Shown here piece after piece: positions 46,711 through 58,821 of a stretch of 64,000 bases of DNA. A program made the position numbers and the translations under genes. Origin of the DNA: Engraulis encrasicolus (lineage: Eukaryota; Chordata; Actinopteri; Clupeiformes; Engraulidae); contig NC_085857.1 in assembly GCF_034702125.1 (NCBI RefSeq), positions 56,306,577 to 56,370,576 of the forward strand, written 5' to 3'. The notes beneath the pieces are model-generated. The model saw only the letters and a list, made by a program, of their open reading frames with translations, ran no database searches and was not told the origin of the DNA. Within the stretch, counting starts at the first letter, position 1. The number at the start of each line of letters is the position of its first letter.

Positions 46711-48590
46711 CAGGGGTGTCAAACATACGGCCCGCGGGCCGGATCCGGCCCGGCAGAGGGTTTCATCCGGCCCGGACGTGTTGAGAAAAAAAATACGTGC
46801 GTGTAGCGAAAAAAGTCTCTAGCCCATTCCTGTGGTGAGCTATGACTTTATATGTGAAATGACGCAATTCCGCCACTGGGGGCAGAAAAGGAGACCTGGC
46901 ATGATAATATAAGCGCGTTACAATATGCGACCTTGCCTTCTCCACTTGTGCTTGTTTCCTCGTACCAGGAAGTAATATGTCATGATGACATCACTGACAA
47001 CAGCATTATGTTTCAATATCTGGCAAAAGCTCAATTGTAAAGTCTTTTTCTCATTTGCAATTGGGATGGTGAATGAAAAACAGTCCTCAAGTGTTTGTGT
47101 CTCAAATTGTGTACTTGTGCACTTCCTTGTTCATGTTTCATAGGGTGACCAGATTTGGATTTGTAAAAAGGAGGACACTTTTTTGGGGGGGGTCATCGGT
47201 GTATCTGTGTATCTACAGGTATGAAAGTATATATGGGTATGAGGTATGATAGTAGGCCTATAAAGTAGGCTATCAACGCATCCAAAATGGTCATTTGTTT
47301 AAAAGCCACTCTTTTTGGCATGCACATTCATTTGTCTACCATAAATGACAATTAAAATCTCTTCAGTTACGCCTATAGGCCTATCATATAATTTGTGTGA
47401 TCATATGATGCAGAGTGTGCCTTTGTTACAATCCTAGATAGTAGGCCTAACACCTATATTGGAGTAGCTTAACAGCATAACAATGCAGCTCAATTTCATA
47501 GGCCTATTCTAATTTCTGCATTAGGTTTTTAAAAATAGATTCACCATCATGTAGGCCCATCTCAGCCATTCCCCACAAAGATGAACAGCATTAGGCTATA
47601 TAACATTGGAAACTAAATATAAAAAACACAACATTTGTGGTTTTCAACTAAATTGATAATGCAGTTCTATTAGGCAAGACACCTCACAATTTACCCATCC
47701 ACTGTCATCCATTAGGCCTACTTAGCTAGGCTATTTGTAGTGGCATGGTGCTCAGAGATTAGCAATGGGCACTGCAGCCATTAAGAGAGGAACTGGAGTT
47801 TTACCTACCATTAATAAGATAACCCATACAGCGTTATCAATAGCCTAACTGCAAAGGCAATAGACAGAAGAAGAAGCTGATGAAGAAGAAGCTTCATTTC
47901 TTAACTCAGGAATGAGTCCTTCTAGCTCCGAGAAATTGCTTTTGCAAATAACTTGGAAATGTCAGATCATGAAAGAATTTTAGGCTAAGTCTTGTGACAA
48001 GGTGTAACAAAACTTGTACCTCCCTAAATGATGGATTTGGTGGTGTTACTAGGCATACTCCTGTGTTAGATTACCTTCATACCTGGCTTCACACGCGGGA
48101 TTTTTTTTTCAACTCCACCGCGAACGTGCATTTGCGTTTCTATCGGCATTGCAGTCCGTCGAACCGGCGGACAGATGCGCTTTCGCTTGTAAACATGGGG
48201 CGCACTGGCTAGTCCCCTAGGCTACTTCTTTCGGACACATGGTGCGAAGTGGCTAGATTTGATGAGAAGGGCGTGACTAATTTGTGAACGGTAGAGAGAA
48301 ACCTGGAGTGGAGTCAAATGGAACGGAGTGAAAATTACAGTGCAGATGAATTAGGTCTATATTTCAGGCAGTCCAACAAAATCCCAGACATTTCTGAAAT
48401 TCCCCCCGGACATTTTTTGGGGTCTCAAAAGTAGGACATGTCTGAAAAAGAGGACGTCTGGTCACCCTATGTTTCATTATGTGGCGTATTGATTACGCAC
48501 TGAGAGTGCGTTGCAATATGCGACCTTGCCTTCTCCACTTGCGCTTGTCTCCTCGTCCCACCACATGAATACGCGACATACTGAAACATA
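46711..48590. mobile_element. hAT-like element, incomplete, interrupted
   Basis: It begins CAGGGGTGTCAAACATACGG then 'cccgcgggccggatccggcc', a very common fish hAT end. The matching right end was not found, probably cut by the LINE at 48593. A block 'caatatgcgaccttgccttc' occurs at about 46921 and again at about 48512, so the interior contains a duplication. The 47141-48469 element splits it. Confidence 0.6.
47141..48469. mobile_element. hAT element TAGGGTGACCAGA
   Basis: The ends TAGGGTGACCAGA and TCTGGTCACCCTA are perfect inverses. The flanks repeat TGTTTCA on both sides (47134-47140 and 48470-48476), with an A that may extend it to 8. The interior near both ends carries 'aaaaggaggacac'/'gaggacgtctgg' motifs. 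No transposase is seen. Confidence 0.82.
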
Positions 48591-48832
48591 GGGAAGGCGT
48601 TTGATAGAGTCGAGCTCAGCTACTTGTGGAGTGCTCTCTCAGCTTTTGGTTTTAATGCTTAATTTATAGATATGGTAAGGGTTCTGTACAGAGACGTTGA
48701 GAGTATGCTCAAGGTTACAGTAATGGTGACTTGTGCACTCCTTTTAAGGTCAACAGGGGTGTGAGGCAGGGCTGTGCTTTGTCAGGCATGCTCTTTACCC
48801 TTGCAATAGAGCCACTCTTGATCAGGATAATG

Positions 48833-48921
48833 TAGCGAAGGGGAATAGAGTTGCCCAGCTGGGATTTGATTCCAGACCTTCTGGAGTAGTAAACTGGGGC
48901 TCTGACCGCTACACCAAAGAA
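48833..48921 (-). mobile_element. tRNA-derived SINE head, inverted
   Basis: On the minus strand 'ttggtgtagcggtcagagcc' is an A box and 'ggaatcaaatcccagc' a B box. It ends in 'cttcgctac'. It is an inverted near-copy of the one at 49156. Confidence 0.7.
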
Positions 48922-49155
48922 CCAGGCTCGTTGGCATGTTAGACAGAACACACCCACAGCCCTAGAGATAGTCACTCCATCACACTACTTTTCCCTTTGG
49001 GAAGCGCACCCGTGCGTGGCACACACTCATGGTGTCCCTCACGCAACGGCCCATCACGCTTCTCCCATCCAGTGTGCCCAGTCATCAATGCTTCACCCAT
49101 CACTGGGGTCCCTCACACCGGGGTCACCAACCCTGGGGGTTCCTCACATGGAATT

Positions 49156-49252
49156 ACGGCTCACACTTTGGTGTAGCAGTCAGAGCCCAGGTTTACTACC
49201 CCAGAAGGTCTGGGTCCGAGTCCCGGCTGGGCAACTCTACTCCCCTTCGCTA
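49156..49252 (+). mobile_element. tRNA-derived SINE head
   Basis: 'ttggtgtagcagtcagagcc' (A box) and 'gggtccgagtcccggc' (B box) are followed by 'ggcaactctactcccc' and 'ttcgctac'. With its inverted partner it brackets about 235 bp and interrupts the LINE reverse transcriptase. Confidence 0.75.
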
Positions 49253-49544
49253 CAAAAGGACAAGAACTGAAAGGATTAACCATCCCAGATGATGGAAAGA
49301 GTTTCAAGGTGTCTGCATATGCTGATGATATTGCTGTGTTCAAAGGTTAGCTGGGGAAAAAAGTTTTATTTGGGGAATGGTCTGGGGGAGAACCAACTTT
49401 ACCTGATGGTTTATGTTGGACCCGGAATGGCCTCAAACACTGTCAAGTTGTTGGGTTTTGTTTTGTTTTTGTTTGGTTTTTCAGTTTTGCTTGTTTCAGG
49501 CTTTTTGGTTTGGTTAAACCCTGTGCTGTTTTCTCCAACTTGAA

Positions 49545-50570
49545 AAGGAGGACATCTGGTTGAGGTGTAAGGTGCAGGATTCCACTCAAAGGGGGTTGAC
49601 AAGACAATGTCTTCCTTTTTGGTTTTCCTCTCTTTTTTTCTTTTTATTAAAGTTCAGTAGTTATTTCCAGTTCAAAGAAAAGGATTTGGCTCAAGGAAAA
49701 CAGTCAAGTACAATCAAGGGTTTTGGGTCCGTCTTTCCCCTAGGTAAAAAACCTAGAGGGAGACGTACAGACAGATAACAGAAAATGAAAACAGAAATTA
49801 GTCACGGGTAATAAATGTGCAAAATGTTTGTGCAAATGTAAGCAAATGTGCAAATATGCTGTTAATAAATAATTTATCAAAAATAAATAATTTACCAAAA
49901 ATTGACATTGCAACATTACTACTCTACAAACCCAGACTATAAATACAGGCCATATTGATTTTAAGACAGCAATAAATTATCCAAAAATAAACACATTGAA
50001 TTTTTGCCCATAAGCAACCGCACTATAAAGTGCAAAATGTGCACAAGTTTCGGATGTGCCGAGTCATTAAACAAACACCGAAGTCACAGACATTACTTGT
50101 GCCTGAGTTTAGCTTACAATTACGAGAAAGATTTGCAACAGTGGAAGAAACACTACATATTTACAAAAACAATCAAATTGAGAAACAAGCCTGGAGCACG
50201 AGTCAACACCACATTATGGCTTGCTACAAACGCTACCAAGGAGGAAATAAAACAGTGCTTACAGACTTCCCCTTAACTTTCAGATGTGGTTTTGTACAGT
50301 GGTTCACACGTGTTGTAAGCAAGCAAACCAAGCTGCGTGTGCATCCCAGGTTGTGCCTTTTAAGAGTGAATCTTCCCCATTGATAACCCAGCTGCACGAA
50401 AACCAAATTACTTGAACCGCGCACAGCTGACACTGATCAGCCGCCTCACGCTTCAACTAATTAGGCCTACCTCGTGTTTCTCAACCAGACAATCCCCCCC
50501 CTTTTTTTTCTCAAGGTGCGTTTTTTTATCAGTGGAATTAAGCCGCAGACCTGGTCTGACGCGACAAACA
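49545..50570. other. Insertion within the LINE, unassigned
   Basis: Sequence between LINE pieces that does not match LINE protein. It begins after a few LINE-like codons near 49560 and the LINE resumes at about 50572. I see no terminal repeats that identify the insert. Confidence 0.45.
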
Positions 50571-51893
50571 CCTTGAGGTTTTTCTGGGGGATGAAATGTG
50601 TGTACAAAAGAACTTTGAAGGTGCACTTGAACAAGTAAAAGGACGTCTTGCCAAATTTACTTTTTTACGTAACAAGTTATCCTACAGGGGGCGAGTCCTG
50701 ATCATCAACAACCTGGCTGCATTTGCGTTGTGGCATCGGCTGGCATGTGTCGAACCCCCTGCCCAATTGCTGGCCAAAATCCAAGCCGTTCTCGTGGACT
50801 TTTTTTTGGGACAATCTAGACTGGGTGCCACAGAGCATGTTGTACCTGCCCAAGGAGGAAGGTGGCCATGGGCTGGTTCATCTTCAAAGCCAAACTGCCG
50901 CTTTCAGGCTTCAGTTTGCGCAACGCCTCCTGTCGGGGCCAGTTGACACAGGCTGGAAATATGTGGCTTGTTCTATTCTAAGGACTGTTGAGCAGATGGG
51001 CATGGATAGAACTTTGTTTTTGTTTAACACTAATGTCTTGAATTGCAGTGGACTCCCTGTTTTTTTATAGTAACTTCTTTAAAGTGTGGTCCCTCTTCAC
51101 TGTACACAGAGGGCAGGCAAGTGAGCCTTTGTACTGGTTTTTAAAAGAGCCTGTAGTTTTTGGCTCTGCTTTAGATCTAGCCCTGGAAAAGCCTATGCCC
51201 TGCCTCACTCTGAACCTTCTGAGGTCTAAGGTCACTACAGTGGGAGACCTGGTAAGAATTGCCGGTCCACCTAGGAACTCGTTCTCGTCCTCTCACAAAA
51301 TGGCCCAGCTTTTTGAGAAGTGGAGGGCCAAGTTAACACAAACAGACTGGGAATGGTGCATGCTTTCAGCAGAGGGGCACACAACCCAGACTGTAGTGAC
51401 CACTGCCCTAATCTTGCTCTGTCCCCTAATTTGAGGGGCTGTTCTGGTATTCTTTTAGAATGTGATAAGCTTCCTTTTTTAGTCCCCCCTGTGAAAGGTA
51501 AAGTACTGTACAAGTTATGTGTAAAATCATTTAATCGAAGTTCTCTGGATACAAGGCCTGACACGCTTTGGCGTGATGTGTCAGAATTAAAGGAGGAGTT
51601 TAAACCTGAATGGAGAGTGTTGCACAAGTCACCCTTAACCAAATAGTGTGGGGATCTCCAATGGAGAATTCTCCATGGTGTGGTTGCAGTGAATGCTTTT
51701 GTTTCTGTGTTGAACACTGAGGTTGGCCCTGAGTGTCCTTTTTGTCCTCAAAGAGAAACGATTTTTCATACATTTATGCAATGTGTAAGGCTGAAACCTT
51801 TGTTTAATGTTTTAACTTTGCTTTTCACAATACTCAATGAGCAGTTTTCCATTGTATATTTTATTTGTTGGTCAAAATATGTGCGGAGACAAT

Positions 51894-52566
51894 GAAATAA
51901 GTGTCAATTGTTGAATTTTCTTGTGAGCCAAGCCGCCCCAACAGCGGCTCCTACTGCACTGGCAATGGCTATGTTAGCAGAAGAAAAACAAATTGAAGAA
52001 GACACTAGGGTCGATATTGTGCTGCTTTTTGCTGCCCTTGTGAGATCTCACATTTTTTTTAAATTATATTTTTATTGGTAACCAGTGGGTTTAAAACATT
52101 ACAGTAAAGAGATGACTTTAAAAGGTGCCTTCACAATAAGCGACAGATATATCGTCGGCTTGCTACCAAAACCGCTTAAGTCCGAATTTGGGCGAAATGA
52201 GATTTTTACATAAACTTACTCCCTGCAGCTGCATCACCCTGCCTTTCCGCCAGGGTCATTGATCACTCACAACAGTCACCAGAGTCAAAAATCTGTATGT
52301 ATAAAGTCACATACTGCCTTTGAGGAAATTAATGACAAGGGACGTAGCTATAGGGAGGACAAGGAGGGTATTTGCCTGTAGGCCTAGGGCCCTCCTGCAG
52401 GTGGCAGGGGCAGGGACCCTATTATGACCTTGGCAGGTGGTATGGGGGCCCTATCTAATTCATCCTGGGGCCCTGTGCACAATTTTTCTGCCAATGTGAA
52501 TGACTTGGGTAACTTGACTTAGCCATTTTTGATGCAAGCAACTTGATATGTACAGTGGCCCAGTGG
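51894..52566. other. No gene recognised
   Basis: Possibly LINE 3' untranslated sequence at first, then 'cagggaccctattatgacc' repeat-like text near 52410. Nothing is firmly assignable. Confidence 0.35.
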
Positions 52567-53317
52567 TGACATGGAGGGATTTTTTTTTGGAGTGGGAATG
52601 TATGCACTGGAGACTAACACTTTTGCGAGATAACGCAAATCTTTTGCAAGATAACGCAAATATTTTGCGTGATAACTAACTTACATCTGCGGGTTCACCA
52701 CTTTGATTTGTAGCACACTTTTTGGTCACCGGGGGGCAGTCTGAACCAACACGAGTACGGCTTTGACACACCACAGCTGTAGGGGTAGGCTATTCAATTC
52801 ACCACTACTGTTGTTGGATAACAGCGAGAGGGATGCTGACAGTCAAAAACATTACTACCGCTGGAAGGACGTGCAAGGATACCGTTATTTTATGCATTGT
52901 TTTCTGTTGAATAATCAAGATTTAGAGAGATAGCAGTTGCACTTGCTTTGCGCATGGACACAAGTGGGAATAGTAGGATTTTGTTGGACGACACGTGTCT
53001 GCACTGCAGAAGCATGACAGAATTAAGGAGGGCAGTCGGGACGACTGTTACTGAACGGTTATTTTTGAGCCTCGACGTTGAGGCAGCACGCTGTATTCTT
53101 TCTTTCTTTTTCTTGAAACTTTCAAGTCGTTTGTTGCGGTTCTCCCCTTTTAATTTATAATCTAAATCAAGGCTATCACAGCCATGCAGCTTAGACTTGT
53201 AACAACTCCGAAATTTGGAACTATCCAAAGTGGGCATTCATGGTCAATAGTTTTCTCAGACAGACTTGGATTGGATTGGATTGGATGTCAGACTTGGATT
53301 AATGTTTTTTAACGCAG

Positions 53318-54305
53318 TTACGTCTGAACCAACACACGTAGCTATATAGGGCCTACGGCTTTGACACACTGCAGAGCAACTGCTGTCATTCATTCTCATG
53401 ATGTCAACAATGCCAGGTCAACAATGGCAAAAAAAGTTTGGGAGTTAGGATAGGAAGGCTAGACCAGAGACTATCTAAAATTTAAACGAATTAAATAATC
53501 TTTGGCTAGTTATAGACTATCTTTGACTCTGGGCCGTCGGCAATTAATTAAAATAATAATTACCAATTTCAAACAGATGATTGCTCGACTACGCCACTGA
53601 GGGAATTTCGCCCCCAGAATTTATTTAGACTTCAACTGTTAAACCCAGCAGCACATGTTCGTTGAGGTCGGACCACATAGACAGGGTTCAAATGACTTTT
53701 CTGTTATTGTCTTACACTTTCTTTTTAAAATTTACAAACAGTTAAAATAGATTAGGCCTAACGGCTATTGGACACCCGCACCCCCCACATGGGCCAAGGA
53801 GGCCAATGTTTCCCCCACTAGTAGTACACAGCACAGCAAACCAAAATTAAGGAATGAAATTAAAATACAAAGCACGGCAAACCCACACCGATACCACTGC
53901 ACACTTGTGTTTTACTTTTACGCACAGCAAACGAGATCTATTTAGGGGTAACCCGCATGCACGCTGGGCGGCCCAAGTGGTGTGAGGTGAACCAAAAATA
54001 AACAAAAGAAAGATACAAATAAACAAAACAACAAACAGAGAACTCTCACTTTCTCCTAAATCACACAAAATAAGAACTGAAAGCAAAGAGGGAAACGTCA
54101 CACATTCGCGCACGCACACGCACACACAGTCTCACTCTCCAATATAAACAGCAGCCCGCAGACAGACCAACAGTTGGATTCACAGGTACCACGGACAGCG
54201 ACCGACCGAAATCGCCGGGCAAAGGGCGCAAAAAGCCTGGTTCCTATAACGCCAAGTACGACGTTGGCCTAGTGAACCAAATGTGGCCGCGCTTACAGTC
54301 GCATC
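53318..54305. other. Loop of the inverted repeat, no gene
   Basis: It contains 'gctcgactacgccactgagg' (53584), recalling the 'ggtggcgtagtcg' of the two solo LTRs, and promoter-like, CpG-containing sequence. It may derive from another LTR, but no ends could be fixed. Confidence 0.35.
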
Positions 54306-54491
54306 CAGTGGTTTATTCTACTTTTTTATGGTGGGTATACTGTAAATTTGAGATTTTTTTGAAGTGGGTATACTGTATTTGTGCTGTTCAAAACAATGGA
54401 TCAATCCATTGTAAGTGGGTATACTGAAATCCCTCAAATTTAGAAGTGGGTATACTCCGTATACCCGCGTTCTACGTAGACTACACCACTG
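54306..54491. mobile_element. Short hAT MITE inside the loop
   Basis: The 186-bp element starts CAGTGGTTTATTCTAC and ends ACGTAGACTACACCACTG. The flanking 8-mers GTCGCATC and GTCGCACC match at 7 of 8. 'agtgggtatact' occurs four times within it. Confidence 0.82.
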
Positions 54492-54641
54492 GTCGCACCC
54501 CCGTCATAGACCAAACTCCACGAAATTGTCCCTCTCTCGTGAAGCGAGGCTCTACACGGGCTCGACTCCCCAGCGGCACCACACACACAAACAAAAGGCC
54601 CAGGTGATCAATGAAGGGGTGGCATGGGAGGGCTATGGCCA

Positions 54642-54682
54642 GTGTGTGTGTGTGTGTGTGTGTGAGTGTGTGTGTGTGTGTG
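54642..54682. repeat. (TG)n microsatellite, interrupted
   Basis: Short TG tract with one GAG interruption. Confidence 0.9.
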
Positions 54683-55693
54683 AGTACAATCCAAAAGTAA
54701 TTTGTTTTCGCTAAAAGCCATCACTGTAAAACTGGTTCACAATTAAAAGCAAATAACCCTTTTATTTCCTCCATTTACCTCAGACCCGATGTCACAGGAG
54801 GAATTTTCTACCATAGGAAGGAAATATGTCGCTTCTATTCATTGAGCTACTGCGTGAAGTTCCGTGATCTGCCATCATGTCATGCGTTAAGAAACAATCC
54901 AAGTCTGACCGAGAAAACTATTAACCAATGCCCACTTTGGATAGTTCCAAATGTCGGAGTTGTTACAAGTCTAAGCTCTCTGCATGGCTAAGCAGTGATA
55001 GCCTACTTGATTTAGCCTGTTATAAATTAAAAGGGGAGAACCGCACATTGTGTTCAACGTTTCAAGAAAAAGAAAGATAGAAACAGCGTGCTGCCTCAAC
55101 GTCGAGGCCTATGTTAAAATTATTCCTACATAATTTACATGTGGGTCTTGATATGACTAAATGATTTTCATGCTTCATCATCTTTGAAAATAAACAGTTG
55201 TCCCGTCTGCCTTCCTTAATTTTGTCATAAGAGCTTCTGCATTGCACGTGTCGTCCAACAATTCTATATTTCCCCTTGTGTCCGTTCGCAAAGCAAGGTG
55301 CACATAGTCTCTCAAAATCTGTTGTTTATTTAACATAAAACAATCTATAAAATAGGTCTAACGGTATCCTTGCACGTCCTTCCAGCGGTAGTAGCCTAAT
55401 GTTTTTGACTGTCAGCATCCCTCTCGCTGTTATCCAACAACAGTGGTGGTTGAATTGAATAGCCTACCCCTACAACTGTGGCGTGTCAAAGCCGTACACG
55501 TGTTGGTTCAGACTGCCCCCCGGTGACCAAAAAGTGTGCTGCAAATCAAAGTGGTGAATCCGCAGATATAAGTTTTAATTTGCATTATCTCGCAAAAGGT
55601 TTGCGTTTTCTCGCAAATAGTTTGCGTTATCTCGCAAAAGTGTTAGTCTCCAGTGCATATGTTTCCTCAAAAAAAATTTCCTCCTCCATGTCC

Positions 55694-56264
55694 CCTCTGG
55701 GCTTCCGTAGATATGGGCAAGAAGATTCGTTTTTTTTCTCTCTCTCTCTTTTCAAGGACAGTGGCCATGTGTCTAAACTTCATCCTTAGACATCAGTGTC
55801 TGAGATATCCTTATTATCACACAGTGGTTGTAGCCAGGGTGCGATTTGCCGGGGGGGATGGGGGGGATTATCCCCCCTTCTGGTTTTTATCTTTGCTGGA
55901 AAAATATCCTCGCGAATAGGCCTATCAAAATAAACTAACAAAAATGTTGACATGACAGGCAACTTGTGACCCTTTTCTGCAGTCTACATTGCACTCACTT
56001 TCAAAATTGCCCGACGTGGTGGAAGCTTTGATGTTTACGAGGTCCCGGACTCAACAGCACATGTGCAAGAAAGTTGCGTTATGTACGGGAATTAGTAACA
56101 TATCGCTAATGCAAACGACCTGTGAAAATGAAACGCCAAAGTAGCAGTTAGTCCTTTTTTGATAGACCATCAAATAGGAAACAACCTACCCAACTACTTG
56201 GCTAATGCCTACAAACAGGCGCGCAAAAGGGGCGCATTGCATTGCATTGCGCAGCGTCAGTGGG
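55694..56264. other. No gene recognised
   Basis: Nothing recognised apart from a CT tract (55735-55750) and a G-run near 55850-55866. Confidence 0.35.
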
Positions 56265-57240
56265 GGAGCTAACATACAATACATGATATTTGAAGTTGCC
56301 TAAGGAACACTGCATATGATATCATTTTGAAAATCAACATGGCTTTGACTGGGGTTCGAACCCCCAACCTCCATATCTGTAATTCAGCACATTTGCCATG
56401 CATACTAAATGACATACATGGCATTTTAAGTTGGCCAAGGAACACTGCATATGATATAATTTTGAAAATCAACATGGCTTTGACTGGGGTTCGAACCCCC
56501 AACCTCAATATCTGTAATTCAGCACATTTGCCATCCATACTAATTGACATACATGGCATTTTAAGTTGGCCAAGGAACACTGCATATGATATAATTTTGA
56601 AAATCAACATGGCTTGGACTGGGGTTCGAACCCCCAAACTCCATATCTGTAATTCAGCACATTTGCCATTCATACTAAATGGCATACATGGCATTTTCAG
56701 TCGGCCAAGGAACGCTGCATATGATATAATTTTGAAAATCAACATGGCTTGGACTGGGGTTCGAACCCCCAAACTCCATATCTGTAATTCAGCACATTTG
56801 CCATTCATACTAAATGACATACATGGCATTTTAAGTCGGCCAAGGAACGCTGCATATGATATAATTTTGAAAATCAACATGGCTTGGACTGGGGTTCGAA
56901 CCCCCAACCTCCATATCTGTAATTCAGCACATTTGCCATCGATACTAAATGACATACATGGTATTTTAACTTGGCTAAGGAACACTGCATATGATATAAT
57001 TTTGAAAATCAGCATCGCTTCAAGTGGGATTCGAACTCTCAACCTCCATATCTCTAATCCAGCACATTTGCCATTGATAATAAATGACATACATGGCATT
57101 TTAAGTTGGCCAATGAACACTGGATATGATATAATTTTGAAAATCAACATAGCTTTGGGTGGGGTTCAAACTCTCAACCTCCATATCTCTAATCCAGCAC
57201 AATGCATTACCACTAAGCCAAGCAGCTAGCTGTCATGCAC
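56265..57240 (-). repeat. 135-bp tandem array derived from a tRNA-type SINE
   Basis: Seven units of 135 bp; the phrase 'tttgaaaatcaacatgg' recurs at this spacing. Each unit has GGGGTTCGAACCCC, a perfect palindrome containing the B-box GGTTCGAACCC. Only the unit at the right edge keeps an intact A box: on the minus strand TGGCTTAGTGG (57210-57220), about 40 bp before its diverged B box. So the array reads right to left and looks like expansion of a SINE that lost its A box in later units. Because 135 is divisible by three, frames of about 300 codons stay open on both strands; these are not genes. Confidence 0.85.
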
Positions 57241-58257
57241 AGTCCAGCAAGACTATATTACATTGCATTGCAGAGCTGAACAATAGACTTCTAGAATGGT
57301 TGCTCGCACCTGCTCGTTAAGAATAGAATCTTGAGACAGTGACAGTTGAAATGGAACCCTTCATTGGCTGCACCTGTTGTGATTGACTGAAAGACAGTTA
57401 GTATTGTGCTGTTAACAGGGGAGAGAATGAGAATGAGTTTTTTGTCTTTACAACATCGTTGTAAAAAAACTAAAAGGAGTTGGCACGTGTCCTTTTCACA
57501 GATCGGAGTCATGCTTGTGATCTCTCTAACAGTCTTTGAATGAAGTTTATAGGTTAAATCGTTCAGGCACAAATGGACCTCCGTGTGGGACATGTGCTGA
57601 TCTCTTGAAAAATGCACTTTTGGAAAGACTGGGATTCTCCATAGACCCAGGCCTGTTTTTTTTTTTACAAACCTGCCATTTAAAAAGTATTGGGAGTTGG
57701 GAGATGAAACTTTGACAATTTGGAGACATCCCATAGAGCTCGCTAACAACGCGTCAACTAAACTTCTAGGTGAAAGTGTTGATGTTTTATGACCGAAAAA
57801 GCCTCCTACACTCTAATCTCTAGAGTGGCGGAACTTTGGTTCATGAAGGTTCCACCATAGTTTTCAATGGGGACCCAGGCTTTCACAAAATCGCCAAAAA
57901 CGGGAAAACGACAAGAGACACGGAGAAGCCTATAACTATACGCGATCTCCAAGCCGAGCCGGTCGTTTTAGTGTTTGAACGGTGTCTCTATCTCGAAAGG
58001 CCTAGGAGGAGATCCATTTTTCTATTTTTACTGCCCCTGCACAAGAACGATAAATAGATAACTAGAAATGCATTCTCACAGAAAATGCTGGAAGCGGGCT
58101 TGCCTTTTGGGGCAGAGATGAAACAAAGTACTATTGAGAAAACAAAGCTAATAGAAATGTTGGGAAAAATCCATCCACCCAGTCAGAAGTTATGGGCCAA
58201 ACAATTCAGCCATCTTGGATTCAGCCATCTTGAAAGTGTTGTAGCTCTGCGTTTTGG
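57241..58257. other. Spacer between array blocks, no gene
   Basis: A 152-codon minus-strand frame at 57291-57749 has no recognised product. At 57820-57900 'tggcggaactttggttcatg' and following text resemble common fish dispersed sequence. Confidence 0.4.
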
Positions 58258-58821
58258 GGATATACTAAATGACATACATGGTATTTTCAGTTGGCTAAGG
58301 AACACTGCATATGATATAATTTTGAAAATCAACATGGCTTCGAGCGGGATTCGAACTCAAAACCTCCATATATGTAATCCAGCCCCTTTGCGATTGATAT
58401 TAAATGACATACAATACATGATATTTGAAGTTGGCTAAGGAACACTGCATATGATATCATTTTGAAAATCAACATGGCTTTGACTGGGGTTCGAACCCCC
58501 AACCTCCATATCTGTAATTCAGCACATTTGCCATGCATACTAAATGACATACATGGCATTTTAAGTTGGCTAAGGAACACTGCATATGATATAATTTTGA
58601 AAATCAACATGGCTGTGACTGGGGTTCGAACCCCCAACCTCAATATCTGTAATTCAGCACATTTGCCAGCCATACTAATTGACATACATGGCATTTTAAG
58701 TTGGCCAAGGAACACTGCATATGATATAATTTTGAAAATCAACATGGCTTTGACTGGGGTTCGAACCCCCAAACTCCATATCTGTAATTCAGCACATTTG
58801 CCATTCATACTAAATGACATA

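Larger units (their letters stand above)
48593..51893 (+). pseudogene. Tx1/L1-like LINE, degenerate and interrupted
   Basis: Successive pieces of one LINE protein occur in order on the plus strand. KAFDRVELSYLW and FIDMVRVLYRDVESMLKV start at about 48595; VNRGVRQGCALSGMLF is near 48760 (frameshifted). ELKGLTIPDDGKSF with SAYADDIAVF at 49264-49344 holds the catalytic Asp pair. EPTLPDGLCW is near 49390, and FEGALEQVKGRLAKF with SYRGRVLIINNLAAF at 50600-50730. PQSMLYLPKEEGGHGLVHL is near 50830 (another frame). A C-terminal cysteine/histidine block, CPFCPQRETIFHTFMQC, lies near 51740. At least three frameshifts, an early stop and two insertions show a dead copy. The order and C-terminal motif fit the Tx1 group of L1-type LINEs. 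Confidence 0.85.
52567..55693. repeat. Long inverted repeat with 1.6-kb loop
   Basis: The left arm (52567-53317) and right arm (54884-55693) are inverted copies with indels. 'tgcactggagactaacactt' (52603) is answered by 'aagtgttagtctccagtgca' (55638). 'ctgacagtcaaaaacatta' (52836) is answered by 'aatgtttttgactgtcag' (55398). 'aactatccaaagtgggcatt' (53220) is answered by 'aatgcccactttggatagtt' (54928). Triplicated GCGAGATAACGCAAAT-like motifs lie at the outer ends. The form fits a non-autonomous transposon with long terminal inverted repeats. The loop holds no transposase. Confidence 0.8.

Noticed and set aside
56340..57172. tRNA genes suggested by GGGGTTCGAACCCC
   Set aside because: The T-arm-like motif lacks the remaining cloverleaf in most units. 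The units are SINE-derived.
56269..57229. 293- and 300-codon frames on opposite strands
   Set aside because: They follow from a 135-bp satellite period without stops and contain no recognisable protein.
57291..57749. 152-codon minus-strand frame
   Set aside because: No domain, no splice evidence, and it lies between satellite blocks.
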